The notes below the pieces were generated by a model that was not told the DNA's origin, did not search any database, and saw only the letters and a list, made by a program, of their open reading frames with translations. Positions 51,462 through 61,895 of a stretch of 64,000 bases of DNA are shown here, in pieces. This stretch comes from Pseudoscleropodium purum (lineage: Eukaryota; Streptophyta; Bryopsida; Hypnales; Brachytheciaceae), in assembly GCA_963969395.1 (NCBI GenBank), contig OZ017805.1:8494001-8558000 (forward strand), read 5' to 3'. Numbering within the stretch: the first letter of the stretch is position 1; every line of letters starts with the position of its first letter. The translations under genes and the position numbers were made by a program.

Positions 51462-54400
51462 TGTCGTAGCACAGGGCAGGTCAATTCCCCATTATACTCA
51501 CAAAAATCGCCCTAGAGTATAACTAAGTGACTCTAAAGATCGAACCCACGAGATCCTGTGAAGTATCTAGCTCTATTAAGCAGTTAAGCTCAGTCAGTAT
51601 CCCAATCTTACTTTCCGGTCCTAGATCTAGAACCAGAAATACCACCACACCGGATAACTATAGACCGGATTTCTCCGTGCTTCCGGTCCTACTAACGATC
51701 CGGTCCGTCCAAATACCTAAATCCCAGGATCTCACAACTTCCGATCCTGGAAATCCGTCCTGACCAATCCGGTCCGGATGGTCATCCTGTACCCGTAATC
51801 CTATCCGGTTTCGTTTTGCCTCTGTTTCACCATCAGAGGGGTCGCCGCTTAATTTTGAGAGTGGTAGGCCCACCACTCCTTTCGTGACTTATAGTGGCTG
51901 AAGACTCACTGTACTACTTCCTAAACTCCTAAGCTACTCCGGATCTGGTTTGGTCCTTCACAACAACCCAGATAGCAATCCGGATTGTAGGTCACACAAA
52001 GACCCCACACTCGACCCTCTCATACTACAACGACCTTGATGCTACTTCCGATCCGTGCGAAGACAGGTGGTTACAAGTGCACCCGTCCGTTCCAACATCA
52101 ACTAAAGTTCTTCCGTTACCCATACGGGTGGTGAGACCTCAGAGGAGATCGGACACTCAACTGGATTTACCACCCGGGAGTTCTAGCGCAGCTAGGGAAT
52201 CCCTCCCTACCCGCCTAGCCTAACAACGGCTTTCTCACCCGGAATCTCAAACTCTAGATGTGCTGAGGAACTAAGTTCACTCCCAACTCTTCGGTACCTA
52301 CTCACATGCACCTAGGATCGGAAAATAAACACGAAGGGGAGAAATCACTCACAAACCAACTCGTACTATTCTAACTCCACATCATACAATCCTGTCGCGC
52401 TGGAGAGAGACACACAATGAGGAGAAAAGAAAGGTACAACAAAATTTGCAAAATGGACAACTCCCAATTCCCATCGCGGGAACCGATTTATATACAAAGG
52501 GTAAAAACCCTAAAAGCACAAAAAGGAGCGGAAAACCCGTAGGGGTCCGCCGCCACCCTAATCTAACTTCCGGTCTAACCTAATACTGTTGAGCCGGATC
52601 CGGATCCGGATCCGCTCCTACTCCTAACTGAAATTAAAATCCTATCTACCCTACAACTCTAGATCCTATTGTCGGGCTTCCGACCTCCGGGACTAGCTCT
52701 TCGAAGACTTCGCTCAAATTCCGGACCCGTTCCCCCTCCGCAGGATTCGGTCCGGGTGGAGACTCCAGGTCGATGGTGATATCCGGTCTCGTGCCCGGAG
52801 TCCCAGTCCGTGCAGACTTCTTGGACTCAGGAGTCCAATCCTTCCTATCCTTCTGAATGGTCGCGTCCGGAAAGAGATCCGGTAGCGAGATGTCCGAAAG
52901 GTGAATACCTTTGTCGCACGTCGCTCCCATCAGCTTCCGGCTGCTCTCCTCGATCCGGTTCGCAGCCTTCCGCCCCTCCACCATTGCCGTCTCCACCTGC
53001 TCAGCGAAGTCTGCGAGAATCCGGACCATCCGGGAACCGGATAGTTTCTTCTCTTCGTGGATCTTCTCGTCGAAGAGCTTCGCCTTGGCAGCGGCCGTTC
53101 CGGTCTCTCCCAGGACCGCCTTGATCTACTCGGCTACCTTCCGAGTCTCCTCCGCCATCTCCCGAGCGGCCGTCACGTCTTCCTGATAGGCAAAAAGTGT
53201 TGCCTTCAGTTTATCCACCTCCTCCTGCAACTGGCGGATCTCTGCTTCCTGCTTCCGGGTCTCTTCCGGATTCGTGATGCACTCCGCCACCTGTTCCGCC
53301 AATTTGCTGTTCGGTGGCGCACCCACCAACTTGCCGATTGCCTCAAGCGTCCTGTGCTTGACCTCCCAATCCGCCCTGATGTTGCAGAGGACGTTGATCA
53401 GATCGTTGAACGGATCTTGCATATCCGGATCTCCCCCGGAATTGGTCTTCTCGGCTTCCGGTTTCTCCTCCGGGACCGGTTTGTCTTGACCGGGAGGCGT
53501 CCCGCGCTTGTGTGGAGGCGTCAGCTTCTGTCGCTTGATCGGCGGCATCGGCTCCTCTTCTTCCTCGCTGGACTCCCGGTCTGACCCGGAATCGGATTCC
53601 GCCTCGTCATCCGTCTCTGACTCCCCATACTTCAGGAGTACTTCCTACGTCTTCCACGCCCTCTCCTCCCTATCGGTGAGGACTTGGTTCTCCCGATAGA
53701 GGTGGAAGAGATAAGGGCACACTGGAGTGGCCCTTTTCTTCCCAACCCTACTAACCAGCTGGGCCACGAGATCGGAAATGATCCGTGCCCAGTCCACTTT
53801 CCGGATACCACTGAGGGCACCGAAAATGGTGTTGCCGAGGGTGATCGTCACCCTGGTCGGCTTTTCCGGGTGAAGAACCGGAACCAGGAATTGCAGGAGC
53901 CGATGGTATCGGTCATCCAAGCAATCCTCGACCGCGTATCCGTCCTTTGGGTTGACGGCTCCCTTGAACTTCCCTCGGACAAACTCATCCTTCCGGCTCG
54001 CCATCCCCAAACCTCCTGCCCGGAAACCGTAAACCGTTCTCCACATCCCCTCGTTCCAACTGACGGGAGTTCCTCTCACGGTGTTGTCAAACTGGTTGGA
54101 CAACTTTCCGAGGAGCTCCTTGACCATTCTCTCCTCCCTAAATCCCCAGGGTTTCTTGGCAAACCCTACGCAACCCATGGATTTGAGATCATCCATGAGT
54201 TCAGACTTTTCTGGCTCTGTGGAGGGAATAACCGGAATAACTTTCCGGAGCTTCACCTCACCTCCAGAGGGACTCGCTGGTCTAGACCTACGTAGCGGAG
54301 GCATTCCCACTCGAAACTACCTCACTCTCTCCTAGCCGCACGTCCCGTTCCTCACTTCCTCTCTCCGATCTCAACCGGAAGCAAAACAGACAAAACACAA

Positions 54401-54757
54401 ACATACAGACGCACAAACGCACAAACGACAAAAACTCAACCGCGCGCGCTCAAGGTCGAGTTTCTAAAAGGGGGTGCAACAGTGAAAGCTCCTCCTTATA
54501 TAGTCCCTGGACCCTTTCCGGTTTGTCATCATGAATCTGGTTTACCATCATAATCCGGTCCTAGACCTAATCCGTGTTGCATTCCGTTTCCGTCGTTACT
54601 TACTCCTGACCGGATTAGATCCAAGAGGCCCACTACTTCACGTTCCGTGCTAATTCTGAGTTTTCCTTCCCCACCTAATCGGATCCGGTTCCTTAATGAC
54701 TAGTTTCCGTTCCTATTTTGGTGTATACTAAGAAAATCAAAATTCTAAGCTGCGACA
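51462..54757 (-). mobile_element. Complete ORF-bearing TG/CA element copy A1
   Basis: On the plus strand the unit starts TGTCGTAGCACAGGG (51462) and ends GCTGCGACA (54757). A perfect 5-bp duplication GCCAT flanks it at 51457-51461 and 54758-54762. Read on the minus strand it begins TGTCGCAGC, so the ends form a 9-bp inverted repeat with one mismatch. Length is 3296 bp against 3280 for A2, and sequence agreement is high over the whole length. Shared landmarks are the leader TATA, the ORF, a run of three GGATCC words, a second TATA at 52488-52494, and the tail. TG...CA with 5-bp duplication is the LTR signature. No second LTR or gag-pol lies beside it. Confidence 0.9.
52646..54304 (-). pseudogene. 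Element-encoded protein, A1 copy, two nonsense codons
   Basis: The ATG is at 54304 and the stop at 52646, exactly the same 552-codon length as A2 with no indel. Two in-frame TAG codons replace CAG at codon 220 (53645-53647) and codon 393 (53126-53128). Both are C-to-T changes in a CHG context. They divide the gene into an N-terminal domain (1-219), a middle acidic and coiled-coil segment, and a C-terminal segment. By eye the first 219 residues are about 96% identical to A2. Substitutions include K51 for E near the conserved GCVGF block. The protein is as described for A2. A truncated N-terminal domain could still be made. Confidence 0.85.
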
Positions 54758-54762
54758 GCCAT

Positions 54763-55624
54763 AGTTTGAAAAAAACATTTAAAAAAATGTATTATGTGTA
54801 ATCTATGTAAATAAAATATATAAATTTTCATACATCTATTACAACCTAGGGCTAATTGAATACAAATTTTGATGTTTTGGTTTAGTAATTTGAAAAAAAT
54901 AAAAGCATGCATCGTCTGTTGCCAATGATAGCTCTCCCTAACAAGAGGCCGCATTTGCCAAATGAAATTCAATGCAAAAATATGCTTACTGGCTTTCCCA
55001 CTTCTACATTTCATCAAGGAACTCCAATTCTTTTTTGTCTTGCTTTAATCAAGTAGAATCAAAGGGTGGAAGAGAGGTTGTGTCAAGGAATGTGTCCTTG
55101 TTAGTACCTCCGGCGTGAGGAAATGGTTGAACATTGTCTTTGACCTAAACGGTGTACTTTGTTAAAGCGCCTGGAAGTTGTATGGACAAATTCAAACCAT
55201 ACCTAGTCGAAGACAAAGTTTTGTGCCACAAAAGGTTCATCATAGTTGGGTCTAAGGTGGTATTTGCTCAACCGAACTTGAGTGAATTCCTCCAACAAGT
55301 TTCGGAGATCGCGGATAGGATCTTAGTGAGGACCACAATGTTAAAGCATAATGTGGAGGGCATCACGGAACAACTATTGAATGGGTGTAGGCCGCCCTAC
55401 AATATCCTTAGTCAAGACTAGTGTGTGAAGATAGAATTCGCTCTGGGAGAATTATTTCATCTCAATTCTGAGATCCACTACCTGAAAGATCTAATTGAGA
55501 CCTTGTTTAAGAATTCGAGTGGAGACACATCTTTCACGCTAGACAATACCATCTTCATCGACAACTCTCTAAACAAGAGTGTCTATAATGAGAATGGTAG
55601 CATCATTTTTCCAAACATGTAGAG
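54763..55624 (+). pseudogene. Coding relic H, block 4
   Basis: Sequence resumes after A1. From about 55060 a plus frame is open, apart from one or two stops, to the B2 insertion at 55624. It includes 55152-55421 (FKPYLVEDKVLCHKRFIIVG, EGITEQLLNGCRPPYN) and 55425-55622 (KIEFALGELFHLNSEIHYL). The two parts are separated by one TAG and one further codon in the same frame. The region 54763-55050 is AT-rich without coding character. Family unknown. Confidence 0.45.
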
Positions 55625-58600
55625 TGTCGCATGCACAGTTTAGGCGTAAGTATCTTTACACACAAAAACGTGATAAATGACATGAATTATCGTCCGAAGG
55701 AATTCTAGATGCCTTTCCAAACTTCAATATCCGGATGATCGTTTCTTCCTCTTCCGTCTATTTTCTTTCACTCTCTTTTCTGGAATCACTACTATTTGGA
55801 TTCTAATTCAGATCCAATCTCACTTGGTTTTCCGATTTTGTCCCTTAACAAATTGGTTTTCAATTCTTTTGTTTTACCATCAGAGGGTCCGCTATTGATC
55901 TTTCAAGGGGTAGGGACTTCACTACTCTTGTCTATTCACTACACAGATAAAAACAAATAAACAACAAGCAACCAAGTACTCAAGGTGTTGTAGAGCAAAA
56001 GGTAGATCCGGATCCTCACAACATTCCAGATGGCCGATCTGGAATGCAGGTCACTCAGAATTGCGTTCACTCTTCCTTACTACAACAACAAATCTTAGAT
56101 GCCCGGAACTGACAAGGGAGGTAATCTTTCTAGATGTAAGATGGATCCTAAGGTTGGTAGACTTTTCGGTTAGTGGGATTTTCTTCTAATCTACGTACAG
56201 AATTGTTTCCAATTCTGGATTTGCACTCACATCACTCATCACTAAAAACTGGATTACCATTCCGGTAGTTTAAAGGCACTACATGCAGCTCTTTCGTCTC
56301 ATATCTAACATCATTACAATAGTACTCCCTTAGTCCTATCAAATTATCCGAAATCTGGATTCGTCCTCACCCGTGCTTCTTACACCTCAACACTTGAACA
56401 ACAAACCAACATAATTTGGATACACGTTTGGAGCTAGAATGTTTGCCCAATGACTCAAATTAAAGAAGGGAATGAAATACAACAAAATAACTACTAGGAT
56501 GGAATGAGAGGGCAACAAACTTGCCTACCCTTAAAAACCAAAATCAAAACCAAAGTCAATGCCTAAAAAGCCCAAAAGGCATCTCGGAAATTAGAGCAAC
56601 TAATTAGTGAACAACTCGGGATAATTGGAACATCTACAATCCAACTATCTCAAGAAAACCGGAACCCCTGAACAATCTGGAACCCGGATCTCTACTTGGA
56701 AATCCCATTCTAGATAAAAAACCTACCTAACTACTTATTCTCTATCTACCCTGCCGTGCCTTTTTGGAGTTGCTCCTGCTTTGATTGCCCGAAGTCTTTA
56801 CCAAAGCCTTCACTAGCGTACTCTATGCTAATGATCGAGTTTGGAGCTTCTGTGAAACCTTGGGAGGTGAGTCTTCTAATTCCATTTTTTCCTCAAATTT
56901 GGACTTCAACACCTTTTCTCCCGACTCTTGAATCTCCTGAATCTCTGAGTCCTTCATTTGTGGTGATTCACTCAATTCAATCTTAGTACGATTCCGTTTT
57001 GGAGTCGACTACTATATATGAGAGAAGTCTTGTGGATGAGATCGAGCTGGATTCGTCATTACTCCAATCCGTGCGTTAAGGTTGCCGTCAATTCGGGTAC
57101 CATAAACTTTCCGGCCGTAACTTTCCCAAGTGGTAGGAAAATCGGGATGGAAAGTGCTTGTTCTGCCAAAATAGACTTTCCACTCACCTCTTTCTCCAGC
57201 TCAGGTCCTGTTAGTTTTGATGGAGTCCATACTTGGCTACTTCAGAATTCTACAACTGGGATGAGGATAGACTACAGTCCCTCCGATTGTGGCTGAATCG
57301 GGCCACTCAAAACCTACCGAATTGAAGACTGTCGAATCAGAGTATCCCGGAATATGCTCCTTGGGACTTCCGGAAACCTTTCTAAGTCAATGGCCCATTT
57401 CAAATCTAAATATCCCAGCAACTTGCATATGTCCTTCAAAACAATCTACATTTGGCCTTCAAAGTCAACGAGGATCTTTACCATCTTGAATCTACTCATG
57501 TGCCCTTCCATCGCCAACCAGGTGGTGTAGAATTCAACTCGGATCACTCTATGTTCCGGAACCATGACGAGTTCCTTGAGGTTGTGGACAAACGAAAGAG
57601 CCTCTGTCTCCTTCCGTCTCGCTGCATTCAGCTCCCCCTCCATCCTTTCGAGTTGAAACTTGAAGCTATCCCTTTCTTCCTCCAACTTTTGAATTTGTTC
57701 CTCTTTTTGTTGGAATTCCTCCAAATTTGGACGTTTCCAGATTTCCTCTAAAATTTCCTCTGGCTCTACCTTGAATTTGTTTGCAATAAAAAGCATGTGA
57801 TCCTCTAAGTCGCCATACATCTGTTTGGCTTGTTGCATCCACTGAATTCGAGCTTCAAAGAATTCGAGCTCTTGGGGAAGTTCCGGATCAGGTATTGGTT
57901 CCTCCCATTCCGGTGTTGGTACCTTCCCCTTTGCCACTAGATCTGTAGACTTCCTTTGTTTCCGGTCCACTGCTTCTTCTTCCTCTTCCGGTTCTTCTTC
58001 TTCGGATTCCTTTTCCTCCTTATTCAGTTCTTCCGTAAGGTTGTATTTCAGATCTCAACTCTAGTGTTGTACTCAATCGTCTTCCCAGCACTCAAGACCT
58101 CCTTGTGGTGATAGAGGTGGAACAAATACAGTGTGATAGGACTATACTTTGCTCGGTCTACATGCTCTACTTTCTTACCCATGACTCCTTGAATCACTCT
58201 TCTCCAATGCACAATCTGGTCCTCAAAAGCCCCGAAAATGGTATTGGCTACCGTGACTGTAACAGGGGTAGGCTTTTTCGGATATAGAATTGGAATAAGG
58301 AAATTCCATATCCGTCTATGCCTCTCATTTTTACAATTGCTAATGGCAAATCTCTCCTTTGAATGGGCTTAACTCTAGAACTTTTTTGTCATGTCCTTGT
58401 CCACTCTTCCAACTAGTCCAAGCCCATTCTCCTTAAACGAATAGACATCCACCTAGATGTCTTCCGTCCAAGCTATAAGTGAACCTCTCACTATCAACTT
58501 GTATTGATTCAGAACTTCGTAAATGAGTTCCTGAATCATCTCCTCGATCTTCATACTCCACGACCTATCTAACAACCCGACACATCTAATATGTATGAAG

Positions 58601-59171
58601 TCCTCCTCTAACTGCGTTTGGTGACCTAGATTGGAAGGGATAACCAAACAAACCATCCGAGCTATAATTCCAGACCTTTATGTAGGCAGATCGGTAGCCG
58701 CGGCCATGAATCACTGACAACTTGCAAACCTAATTCGGTACTACTCCTTCTGTCTCGTCCTACCTCGGTTACTAACTCACTACTCTTTCTCTCAACTATA
58801 CGTTCATCAAGTTCAACAAACAGAGAGGGAGAAAAAGAGGAGTGGCGGTGGGTTTAAGTACCTAGCGCACGGCCGATAGTTTCTGGTGGAGAACGGATAG
58901 ATGACCATTCCCATAACAGTCTTCAAGTTTCTTAGACCGGAAGTCTAGAATGTAGATTTGGAGAATTCGGTACTTTTCCAGATCCCGAATCCGTATCGGA
59001 TTTGTTTTTGTAATGTTACTAACGATTTTAGCAACCCGAAAATTGACTATTTCTATTATAGTTGTAATGTAGCATAAATCTCTAGAAGTTATCAAAAAAA
59101 TTGAAATTTGCAAATCTATCTAATCCAAATTCTAGACTAACTTATCTAGTTTGAGTTTTCGTGCTCCCACA
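55625..59171 (-). mobile_element. Complete ORF-bearing TG/CA element copy B2
   Basis: Plus-strand ends are TGTCGCATGCACAG at 55625 and CGTGCTCCCACA ending at 59171. A perfect 5-bp duplication TAGAG flanks it at 55620-55624 and 59172-59176. Length is 3547 bp. The 3' terminus resembles that of A1/A2 (TGTCG-A-GCACAG). Internal sequence is clearly related to B1/B3 and more distantly to A. It inserted into coding relic H, whose reading frame continues across the site once one copy of the duplication is discounted. It carries the protein gene in the same position with several disabling changes. Confidence 0.9.
57446..58709 (-). pseudogene. Element-encoded protein, B2 copy
   Basis: The start codon is at 58709 (MAAATDLPT, then a TAG). 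The N-terminal domain is readable to about 58080 with three further stops: LEEDFIHIRCVGLLDRSW, VR-S-IAWTEDI, FLIPILYPKKPTPVTVT, TIFGAF and LYLFHLYHHKEVL. A one-base loss after codon ~212 shifts into the second part. There, 57970-57446 is open for 174 codons: PTPEWEEPIPDPELPQELEF, WMQQAKQMYGDLEDHM, and a strong coiled coil (KLEEERDSFKFQLERMEGEL). The acidic run before it (EEEEPEEEEEAV) matches A2 residues 228-252. The domain order equals A2; the gene is dead. Confidence 0.7.
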
Positions 59172-59176
59172 TAGAG

Positions 59177-59638
59177 CCACCAATCCTGAAGGGATGACGG
59201 CCTTATGGAGGAACTCATGTTTTAGCTCACGCACTTAGATTCCCTTTGTGAGCTTGGGCAATTGTGTCTGTACGTGAATAAAAACTAGATTGGCATGAGC
59301 CCTGTAGGCGTAGATGACTATAATCTCAAGAAGATTATAGCAGGGATGAGAGAGTCTATTCATGTCATGGGGTTCTGGTACAACCTTTGTAGGATATGCT
59401 TAGTTATAGATCCAGACCAACATAGGAGGTGGACCTATTTGTAGATTGGCTTTTGTAGTGGGATGGCATTTTGTATTTTTAATATTTTGTACGCTATATT
59501 TTTTATGTAAATAATATATGTGGATATTATTTCATACAAAATTCTCGGCCTATCGTTTGGAAATTGTTGTGCATACGTGTCCAAAATGTTCTACATTGAA
59601 ACTGTTTGTGTGTGGATTTGTCTTCCAACTAGGGATAA
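59177..59638 (+). pseudogene. Coding relic H, continuation after B2
   Basis: The frame ending at the B2 site resumes here in phase: RDDGLMEELMF, LTHLDSLCELGQLCLYV, MRESIHVMGFWYNLCRI and DPDQHRRWTYL, with TGA or TAG at four positions. Coding character fades after about 59480. GATAA at 59634-59638 is the left duplication of A2. Confidence 0.5.
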
Positions 59639-59911
59639 TGTCGCAGCTTAAAATTTTGATTTTCTTAGTATACACCAAAATAGGAACGGTAACTAGTCAT
59701 TAGCTAACCGGATCCAATTAGGTGGAGAAGGAAAACTCAAAATTAGCACGGAATGTGAAGTAGTGGGCCTCTTGGATCTAATCCGGTCGGGAGTAACTAA
59801 CGACGGAAACGGAATTCAACACGGATTAGGTCTAGGACTGGATTATGATGATGAACCGGATTATGATGGTAAACCGGATTCATGATGACAAACCGGAAAG
59901 GGTCCAGGGAC

Positions 59912-59918
59912 TATAAAA
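59912..59918 (+). promoter_or_regulatory. Leader TATA box for the element ORF
   Basis: TATAAAA lies 160 bp before the ATG. A1 has TATATAA at the matching place (54496-54502, minus). Just upstream, both copies have repeats of a ccggattatgatg-like word; A2 has one more unit than A1. A promoter role is inferred from position and conservation. Confidence 0.55.
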
Positions 59919-60041
59919 GGAGGAGCTTTCACTGTTGCACCCCCTTTTAGAAACTCGACCTTGAGCGTGCGCGGTTGAGTTTTTGGCGTTTGTGCGTTTT
60001 GATTCCGGTTGAGATCGGAGAGAGAACGTGAGGAACGGGAC

Positions 60042-60065
60042 ATGCGGCTAGGAGAAGTGAGGTAG
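60042..60065 (+). other. Short upstream ORF in A2 leader
   Basis: ATG followed by six codons and TAG, ending 12 bases before the main start. In A1 the ATG is GTG, so the upstream ORF is not conserved and probably has no fixed role. Confidence 0.35.
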
Positions 60066-60077
60066 ATTCGAGTGAGA

Positions 60078-61736
60078 ATGCCTCCGCTACGTAGGTCGAG
60101 ACCAGCGAGTCCCTCTGGAGGTGAGGTGAAGCTCCGGAAAGTTATTCCGGTTATTCCCTCCACAGAGCCGGAAAAGTCTGAACTCATGGATGATCTCAAA
60201 TCCATGGGTTGCGTAGGGTTTGCCGAGAAACCCTGGGGTTTTAGGGAGGAGAGAATGGTCAAGGAGCTCCTCGGAAAGCTGTCCAACCAGTTTGACAACA
60301 CCGTGAGAGGAACTCCCGTCAGCTGGAACGAGGGGATGTGGAGAGCGGTTTACGGTTTCCGGGCAGGAGGTTTGGGGATGGCGAGCCGAAAGGATGAGTT
60401 TGTCCGAGGGAAGTGCAAGGGAGCCGTCAACCCGAAGGACGGATACGCGGTCGAGGATTGCTTGGATGACCGACACCATCGGCTCCTGCAATTCCTGGTT
60501 CCGGTTCTTCACCCGGAAAAGCCGACCAGGGTGACGATCACCCTCGGCAATACCATTTTCGGTGCCCTCAGTGGTACCCGGAAAGTGGACTGGGCACGGA
60601 TCATTTCCGATCTCGTGGCCCAGCTGGTTAGTAGGGTTGGGAAGAAAAGGGCCACTCTAGTGTGCCCTTATCTCTTCCACCTCTATCGGGAGAACCAAGT
60701 CCTCACCGACATGGAGGAGAGGGTGTGGAAGACGCAGGAAGTGCTCCTGAAGTATGGGGAGTCGGAGACGGATGACGAGGCCGAATCCGATTCCGGGTCA
60801 GACCGGGAGTCCAGCGAGGAAGAGGAGGAGCCGATGCCGCTGATCAAGCGACAGAAGTTGACGCCTCCATACAAGCGCGGGACGCCTCCCGGTCAAGACA
60901 AGCCGGCCCCGGAGGAGAAACCGGAAGCCGAGAAGACCAATTCCGGGGGAGACCCGGATATGCAAGATCCGTTCAACGGTCTGATCAACGTCCTCTGCAA
61001 CATCAGGGCGGATTGGGAGGTCAAGCACAGGACGCTTGAGGCAATCGGCAAGTTGGTGGGTGCGCCACCGGACAGCAAGTTGGCGGAACAGGTGGCGGAT
61101 TGCATCACCAATCCGGAAGAGACCCGGAAGCAGGAAGCCGAGATCCGCCGGTTGCAGGAGGAGGTGGATAAACTGAAGGCAACTCTTTTTGCCTATCGGG
61201 AAGACGTGACGGCCGCCCGGGAGATGGCGGAGGAGACTCGGAAGATAGCCGAGCAGATCAAGGCGGTCCTGGGAGAGACCGGAACGGCCACCGCCAAAGC
61301 AAAGCTCTTCGACGAGAAGATCCACGAAGAGAAGAAACTATCCGGTTCCCGGATGGTCCGGATTCTCGCGGACTTCGCTGAGCGGGTGGAGACGACAATG
61401 GTGGAGGGGCGGAAGGCTGCAGACCGGATCGAGGAAAGCAGCCGGAAGCTGACTGGAGCGACGTGCGACAAAGGGATTCATCTTTCGGATATCTCGCTAC
61501 CGGATCTCTTTCCGGACGCAACCATTCAGAAGGATAGGAAGGATTGGACTCCTGAGTCCAAGAAGTCTGTACGGACTGGGACTCCGGGCACGAGACCAGA
61601 TATCACCATCGACCTGGAGTCTCCACCCGGATCTAATCCTGCGGAGGGAGAACGGGTCCGGAATTTGAGTGAAGTCTTCGAGGAGCTAGTCCCGGAGATC
61701 GGAAGCCTGACGATAGGATCTAGAGTTGTAGGGTAG
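60078..61736 (+). CDS. Novel element-encoded protein, intact (A2)
   Basis: 552 residues from the ATG at 60078; an in-frame GTG two codons earlier is not the likely start. Residues 1-20 are basic (PPLRRSRPASP). Residues 30-215 form the domain kept in B and C copies: GCVGF, VRGTPVSWNEGMW, GLGMASR, KDGYAVEDC, KPTRVTITLGNTIFGA and CPYLFHLYRENQVL. Residues 228-252 are an acidic Ser/Glu/Asp tract, followed by a basic patch (IKRQK) that could be a nuclear signal. Residues about 345-460 are predicted coiled coil, rich in Glu, Lys, Arg and Ala. The Pro/Ser/Thr-rich C-terminus ends at TAG. No gag zinc knuckle, protease, reverse transcriptase or integrase motif is present. Function unknown; a nucleic-acid-binding or structural element protein is a guess. 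The ORF is real because A1 retains the exact length and diverged copies keep the same domains. Confidence 0.85.
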   Translation: MPPLRRSRPASPSGGEVKLRKVIPVIPSTEPEKSELMDDLKSMGCVGFAEKPWGFREERMVKELLGKLSNQFDNTVRGTPVSWNEGMWRAVYGFRAGGLGMASRKDEFVRGKCKGAVNPKDGYAVEDCLDDRHHRLLQFLVPVLHPEKPTRVTITLGNTIFGALSGTRKVDWARIISDLVAQLVSRVGKKRATLVCPYLFHLYRENQVLTDMEERVWKTQEVLLKYGESETDDEAESDSGSDRESSEEEEEPMPLIKRQKLTPPYKRGTPPGQDKPAPEEKPEAEKTNSGGDPDMQDPFNGLINVLCNIRADWEVKHRTLEAIGKLVGAPPDSKLAEQVADCITNPEETRKQEAEIRRLQEEVDKLKATLFAYREDVTAAREMAEETRKIAEQIKAVLGETGTATAKAKLFDEKIHEEKKLSGSRMVRILADFAERVETTMVEGRKAADRIEESSRKLTGATCDKGIHLSDISLPDLFPDATIQKDRKDWTPESKKSVRTGTPGTRPDITIDLESPPGSNPAEGERVRNLSEVFEELVPEIGSLTIGSRVVG

Positions 61737-61766
61737 ACAGGATTTTGGATTTCAGTTAGGAGTAGG

Positions 61767-61790
61767 AGCGGATCCGGATCCGGATCCGGC
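61767..61790 (+). repeat. Three tandem GGATCC words
   Basis: Contiguous GGATCC-GGATCC-GGATCC within a cggatccgg context, about 35 bp after the ORF stop. The same run occurs in A1 near 52597-52614. Confidence 0.8.
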
Positions 61791-61887
61791 TCAACAGTAT
61801 TAGGTTAGCCGGAAGTTAGATTAGGATGGCGGCGGACCCCTACGGGTTTTCCGCTCCTTTTTGTGCTTTTAGGGTTTTTACCTTTTG

Positions 61888-61895
61888 TATATAAA
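61888..61895 (+). promoter_or_regulatory. Second TATA-like box near the 3' end of A2
   Basis: TATATAAA lies about 150 bp after the ORF stop, in front of a pyrimidine-rich stretch. A1 has the matching box at 52488-52494 (minus). In an LTR this would be the U3 promoter for the genomic RNA, placing the ORF within U3. That role is inference. Confidence 0.45.

Noticed and set aside
53057..54335. Long plus-strand frames opposite the A1 ORF (also minus-strand frames at 59861-61521 opposite A2)
   Set aside because: Antisense shadows of the real ORF. Codon composition and conservation favour the other strand.
56756..57751. Several plus-strand frames of 66-99 codons
   Set aside because: They lie inside B2 opposite or downstream of its coding strand and are broken in the homologous B copies.
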